The position numbers and the translations under genes are program-made. A stretch of DNA of 64,000 nt from Humibacillus sp. DSM 29435. GTDB taxonomy: Bacteria; Actinomycetota; Actinomycetes; Actinomycetales; Dermatophilaceae. Where the stretch lies: the NCBI RefSeq assembly GCF_001758225.1, contig NZ_MAST01000011.1, positions 1 to 64,000 of the forward strand, written 5' to 3'. Under the pieces are notes generated by a model. That model saw only the letters and a program-made list of their open reading frames with translations, was not told the DNA's origin and did not search any database. Positions 61,262-64,000 of this stretch are shown here, piece after piece. Every line of letters begins with the position of its first letter. Position 1 is the first letter of the stretch.

Positions 61262-62172
61262 CCGCATCCACCCCTCCCGGCGAACCAGGCGATGTGAGCG
61301 ACCTCGAGCGACTCGTTCGCGACGCGCTCGAGCACGAGGCCTCGCGGGCACCGCTGGGGTCGCGGCTCGTCGACGCCGTCTCCGAGCGCACCGACGGGTC
61401 GGGTCGCCGCCGGTTCTGGCTCCGGTCGCCCGGTCTGCGGCGTCCCCTGGTGCTTGCCGCGGCAGTGTTTGCGCTCGCAGCGGTCGTGGTCGGCGTTGCG
61501 CTGCTCTTGGGTCGGGCGGCGTCTGGCCTGCTACCGGCTGGGGGCTCGGTATCGGCCGAGGCCACCTCGGTGTCCCCCCTCACGTCCAGGGTCGACCTCG
61601 TCGGCTCCGGCCGGTGTGCCGGGCTGGCTCTGCAGGTCGAGCAACCCGGCGGCGCGGCCGGCGGCGCGAACCCGCTGGTGACCTGGGTGCGCCCCGGGGC
61701 AGACAACCGGCTCACCGTCGACGGCAACGACCTGCGCTACCTCCACGCCGAGGGCCCGTGCGTCGACCGGCTCTCCTACGACATCGTGAGCCTCGACGGG
61801 CCGTCGGGCCTGCAGGGCGCGAACGGCACCGTCGGCCAGCGGTTCAACGACGAGGAGGGCATCGGCCTGCTGGTCTCGGCCTCGGCCACGAAGGCCCGCG
61901 CACGCATCGACGTCAGACTGACCTGCCCCGGCGGTGACGGCTGCGCAGCCCCAGACACTGCGGTCGCCTCGATCGTCGTCTCGGTCGTGCCACCGTTCCT
62001 CGACGGCGAGACCTCGGCGCCCACGGCGCTGCCGACTGTGACGACGTCGATCCTGGCGACATCCGGGTCCGAGACGTTCACCGACAGCGTCGTCGCACCG
62101 GGCGCCGCAGCCGGCACCGGCGGGCCGGTTCCCACCACGACGGTGACCCTGACCGCCACCCCGTCCCCCTGA
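61258..62172 (+). CDS. membrane protein, candidate anti-sigma partner
   Basis: 304 residues; the ATG overlaps the sigma stop (ATGA). A 58-residue N-terminal cytoplasmic part (DLERLVRDALEHEASRAPLGSRLVDAV) precedes one membrane helix (LVLAAAVFALAAVVVGVALLLG, about 64-86). About 215 outside residues follow with Cys in GRCAGL, GPCVD and LTCPGGDGCAAP. No zinc-binding HxxxCxxC anti-sigma motif is seen, so the anti-sigma role rests on position and topology only. The tail is Thr/Pro-rich. Confidence 0.7.
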   Translation: MTASTPPGEPGDVSDLERLVRDALEHEASRAPLGSRLVDAVSERTDGSGRRRFWLRSPGLRRPLVLAAAVFALAAVVVGVALLLGRAASGLLPAGGSVSAEATSVSPLTSRVDLVGSGRCAGLALQVEQPGGAAGGANPLVTWVRPGADNRLTVDGNDLRYLHAEGPCVDRLSYDIVSLDGPSGLQGANGTVGQRFNDEEGIGLLVSASATKARARIDVRLTCPGGDGCAAPDTAVASIVVSVVPPFLDGETSAPTALPTVTTSILATSGSETFTDSVVAPGAAAGTGGPVPTTTVTLTATPSP

Positions 62173-62295
62173 CCATCCTGCGCGTCCACTGCTCGACCCA
62201 CTGCTCGACCCAGTCCTTGCCCCACTGCGCGGTCGGCTGCCCCACCCGCTGCCCGACCACCGCCGCAGTCGCGGCGACGTGGTTACGGTGGTGAC

Positions 62296-63678
62296 GTGAC
62301 GACAACGAGCACGACCGCTCCCGACCTGGCCACCCTCGAGGGCGACCTCTCCCCCGGCGCCTTGGCCACCGACCCCGACGTCGTGGAGAAGTACCGCCGG
62401 GACTGGACCGCGTCTGAGGCTGCGGGGGTTCCGCTGGGCGTGGTCCGGGCCCGTGACGTGGCCGACGTGCAGGTGACCATGCGCTGGGCGGCCGCACACG
62501 GCATCCCGATCGTGCCGCGCGGTGCCGGCAGCGGTCTGTCGGGCGGCTCGTGCGCCGTCGACGGGTGCATCGTGCTCAGCCTGGAGCGAATGCGAACGGT
62601 CGAGATCGACCGCGGCACCCGCACCGCTGTGGTGGAGCCCGGCGCCCTCAACGTGGAGGTGAAGAAGGCCGCAGCAGAGCACGGTCTCTGGTACCCGCCC
62701 GACCCGTCGTCGTTCGAGATCTGCTCGATCGGCGGAAACGTCGCGACCAACGCCGGTGGCCTCTGCTGCGTGAAGTACGGCGTGACGACCGACTACGTGC
62801 TCGGCCTCGACGTGGTGCTCGCCGACGGAACCTTCGTTCGGCTCGGCGGACAACGCATCAAGGACGTCGCCGGGCTCTCCCTGCTCAAGCTCTTCGTCGG
62901 CAGCGAAGGCACCCTCGGCATCGTCACGCGAGCGGTGCTGCGGCTCGTGCCGCCCCAACCGCCCGCAGCGACCCTCGTCGCGACCTTCCCCACGGTCGAG
63001 GCGGCCGCGAACTCCGTGGTCGCCATCGGAGCGGTGCTGCGCGCTTCAATGATGGAGCTGATGGACGCCGCGGCGATCAACGCCGTCGAGGACTACGTCA
63101 CGATGGGGCTCGACCGCAGCGCTGGGGCGATGCTGATCGCCCAGTCCGATGCCCCCGGCGCCGCTCGAAGCGAGGAGATCGCCCTGATGCAGCGTGAGTG
63201 CGAGGCCCACGGCGCCAAAGAGTGCTTCGTCACCGACGACCCGGCGGAGGGCGAGCAGTTCGCGGCCGCTCGTCGAGCGGCGTTCCCGGCCATCGAACGA
63301 CGCGGAGCAATGATGCTCGAGGACGTCGGGGTGCCGGTGCCGCTGCTGCCGCAGCTGCTGGGCGGTATCGCCGACATCGCCGCACGGCACCGCGTCGAGA
63401 TCCCCGTCGTGGCACACGCGGGCGACGGCAACACGCACCCGATCGTGATCTACCCGGCCGGCGACGCCGAGGCCCAGGCCCGGGCCGCCCTGGCCTTCGA
63501 CGAGGTGATGGCGATCGCGATCCGGCTCGGGGGCACGATCACTGGCGAGCACGGGATCGGCCGGCTCAAACGGGCCGCCCTGCCCGCCCAGCTCGGGCCC
63601 GAGGTGATGGCGCTGACCCATCGCATCAAGGCGGCCCTCGACCCGCAGGGCATCCTCAACCCCGGAGCCGGCTTCTGA
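62296..63678 (+). CDS. FAD-linked oxidase, GlcD/D-lactate dehydrogenase-like
   Basis: 460 residues from GTG 62296. FAD-binding type 4 domain: HGIPIVPRGAGSGLSGGS, then SSFEICSIGGNVATNAGGLCCVKYGVTTDYVLGL. The C-terminal FAD-oxidase domain has MLEDVGVPVPLLPQLL, VVAHAGDGNTHPIVIYP and TGEHGIGRLKRA, where metal and substrate ligands lie. Relatives oxidise glycolate or D-lactate. The exact acid is unproven, and no GlcE/GlcF partners or iron-sulfur domain is here. Ends next to a 10-bp hairpin. Confidence 0.9.
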   Translation: MTTTSTTAPDLATLEGDLSPGALATDPDVVEKYRRDWTASEAAGVPLGVVRARDVADVQVTMRWAAAHGIPIVPRGAGSGLSGGSCAVDGCIVLSLERMRTVEIDRGTRTAVVEPGALNVEVKKAAAEHGLWYPPDPSSFEICSIGGNVATNAGGLCCVKYGVTTDYVLGLDVVLADGTFVRLGGQRIKDVAGLSLLKLFVGSEGTLGIVTRAVLRLVPPQPPAATLVATFPTVEAAANSVVAIGAVLRASMMELMDAAAINAVEDYVTMGLDRSAGAMLIAQSDAPGAARSEEIALMQRECEAHGAKECFVTDDPAEGEQFAAARRAAFPAIERRGAMMLEDVGVPVPLLPQLLGGIADIAARHRVEIPVVAHAGDGNTHPIVIYPAGDAEAQARAALAFDEVMAIAIRLGGTITGEHGIGRLKRAALPAQLGPEVMALTHRIKAALDPQGILNPGAGF

Positions 63679-63701
63679 CCCGACCCGGCCACCGGGTCGG
63701 G
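63679..63701. terminator. hairpin right after the FAD oxidase stop
   Basis: CCCGACCCGG (63679-63688) and CCGGGTCGGG (63692-63701), 10-bp perfect, loop CCA, starting at the base after the stop codon. Confidence 0.65.
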
Positions 63702-63758
63702 CCCGTGTGCGTCTGACCGTGCCAGCACCCGGATCACCGCACACGCTGGGCAGAACGC

Positions 63759-63795
63759 CGAAGGCGAGGCCGACCGATGGTCGACCCCGCCTTCG
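63759..63795 (-). terminator. candidate rplL terminator
   Basis: CGAAGGCG (63759-63766) and CGCCTTCG (63788-63795) with an inner GACC/GGTC stem. 56 nt below the rplL stop. Supports separate transcription of rplL and the distant rpoB. Confidence 0.5.
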
Positions 63796-63851
63796 CGGTG
63801 GTGCGCGGTGGTGCTGGGTGCTGCTGAAGGTCCCGGCTCAGCCGGGACCGT

Positions 63852-64000
63852 TCACTTGAGCTCGACGGAGGCGCCGGCGGCCTCGAGCTGGTCCTTGGCC
63901 TTGTCGGCCGCAGCCTTGTCGACCTTCTCGAGAACGGGCTTGGGGGCGCCGTCGACGAGGTCCTTGGCCTCCTTGAGACCCAGGCTCGTGAGGGACCGGA
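63852..64000 (-). CDS. rplL: 50S ribosomal protein L7/L12, C-terminal part (gene runs off the window)
   Basis: Read from the minus strand: about 48 C-terminal residues, ...[18 protein letters not shown], then [20 protein letters not shown] and AAGASVELK before the stop at 63852-63854. This is the conserved L7/L12 C-terminal domain that recruits EF-Tu and EF-G. The 5' end lies beyond the window, where rplJ is expected. rpoB normally follows closely but is 7.5 kb away. Confidence 0.93.
   Translation of the reverse strand, partial: RSLTSLGLKEAKDLVDGAPKPVLEKVDKAAADKAKDQLEAAGASVELK

Noticed and set aside
59564-61351. 595-codon version of the unknown protein extending over the sigma gene
   Set aside because: The added 229 residues lie antisense to a clear sigma factor; ATG 60664 is the sensible start.

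Overview
The window is high-GC DNA from an actinobacterium. It encodes a WhiB-family protein, uses GTG and TTG starts freely, has a DtxR/IdeR-type iron box, and shows actinobacterial forms of the RNA polymerase and ribosomal proteins. Gene content fits a member of the Micrococcales, perhaps Intrasporangiaceae or Dermatophilaceae; that family-level placement is inference. Most genes lie on the minus strand.

Layout. 1-937: right-hand part of an IS5-family insertion sequence. 938-6751: very large secreted amylopullulanase whose stop codon touches the IS end. 6918-8509: CarH/LitR-like B12-binding regulator divergent from a whiB-like gene. 8768-14422: YbaK-type deacylase, nitronate monooxygenase, ABC-F/VOC pair, lipoprotein and truA. 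14550-26903: secreted AMIN-like protein, then the alpha and distal spc genes (rplQ, rpoA, rpsD, rpsK, rpsM, rpmJ, infA; then gdhA, a serine hydrolase, map, adk, secY, rplO). 26905-36443: the rest of spc and the S10 operon up to rpsJ. 36826-41364: accessory block (secreted protein, DCC oxidoreductase, M18 aminopeptidase, siderophore-interacting protein with an iron box, methyltransferase). 41475-45900: tuf, fusA, rpsG, rpsL. 46337-48601: conserved unknown and PBP4-type carboxypeptidase. 48847-56355: rpoC, rpoB. 56831-63678: DUF4282 membrane protein, aguA-aguB, an unknown protein, an ECF sigma factor with a membrane partner, and an FAD-linked oxidase. 63852-64000: 3' end of rplL.

The core is a nearly complete translation and transcription supercluster (S10, spc, alpha, str, rpoBC and the end of rplL), broken in several places by unrelated genes. 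gdhA and a serine hydrolase sit between map and infA. A secreted protein sits between rplQ and truA. About 7.5 kb separates rplL from rpoB. rpoB therefore has its own candidate promoter, and rplL and rpoC have their own terminators.

The most unusual signals are non-coding. (1) Hairpins lie a few to about 30 nt downstream of stop codons in most of the longer gaps inside the ribosomal and polymerase operons. Three of these share a GGATGCCGCTG / CAGCGGCATCC palindrome. (2) An identical 21-nt element occurs in the leaders of both rpsJ and rpsL, in each case as part of a hairpin. (3) An 11-bp direct repeat overlaps the whiB promoter next to the CarH-like gene. (4) The IS inserted exactly at a CTAG that holds the amylopullulanase stop codon. 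No tRNA, rRNA or CRISPR array was seen.
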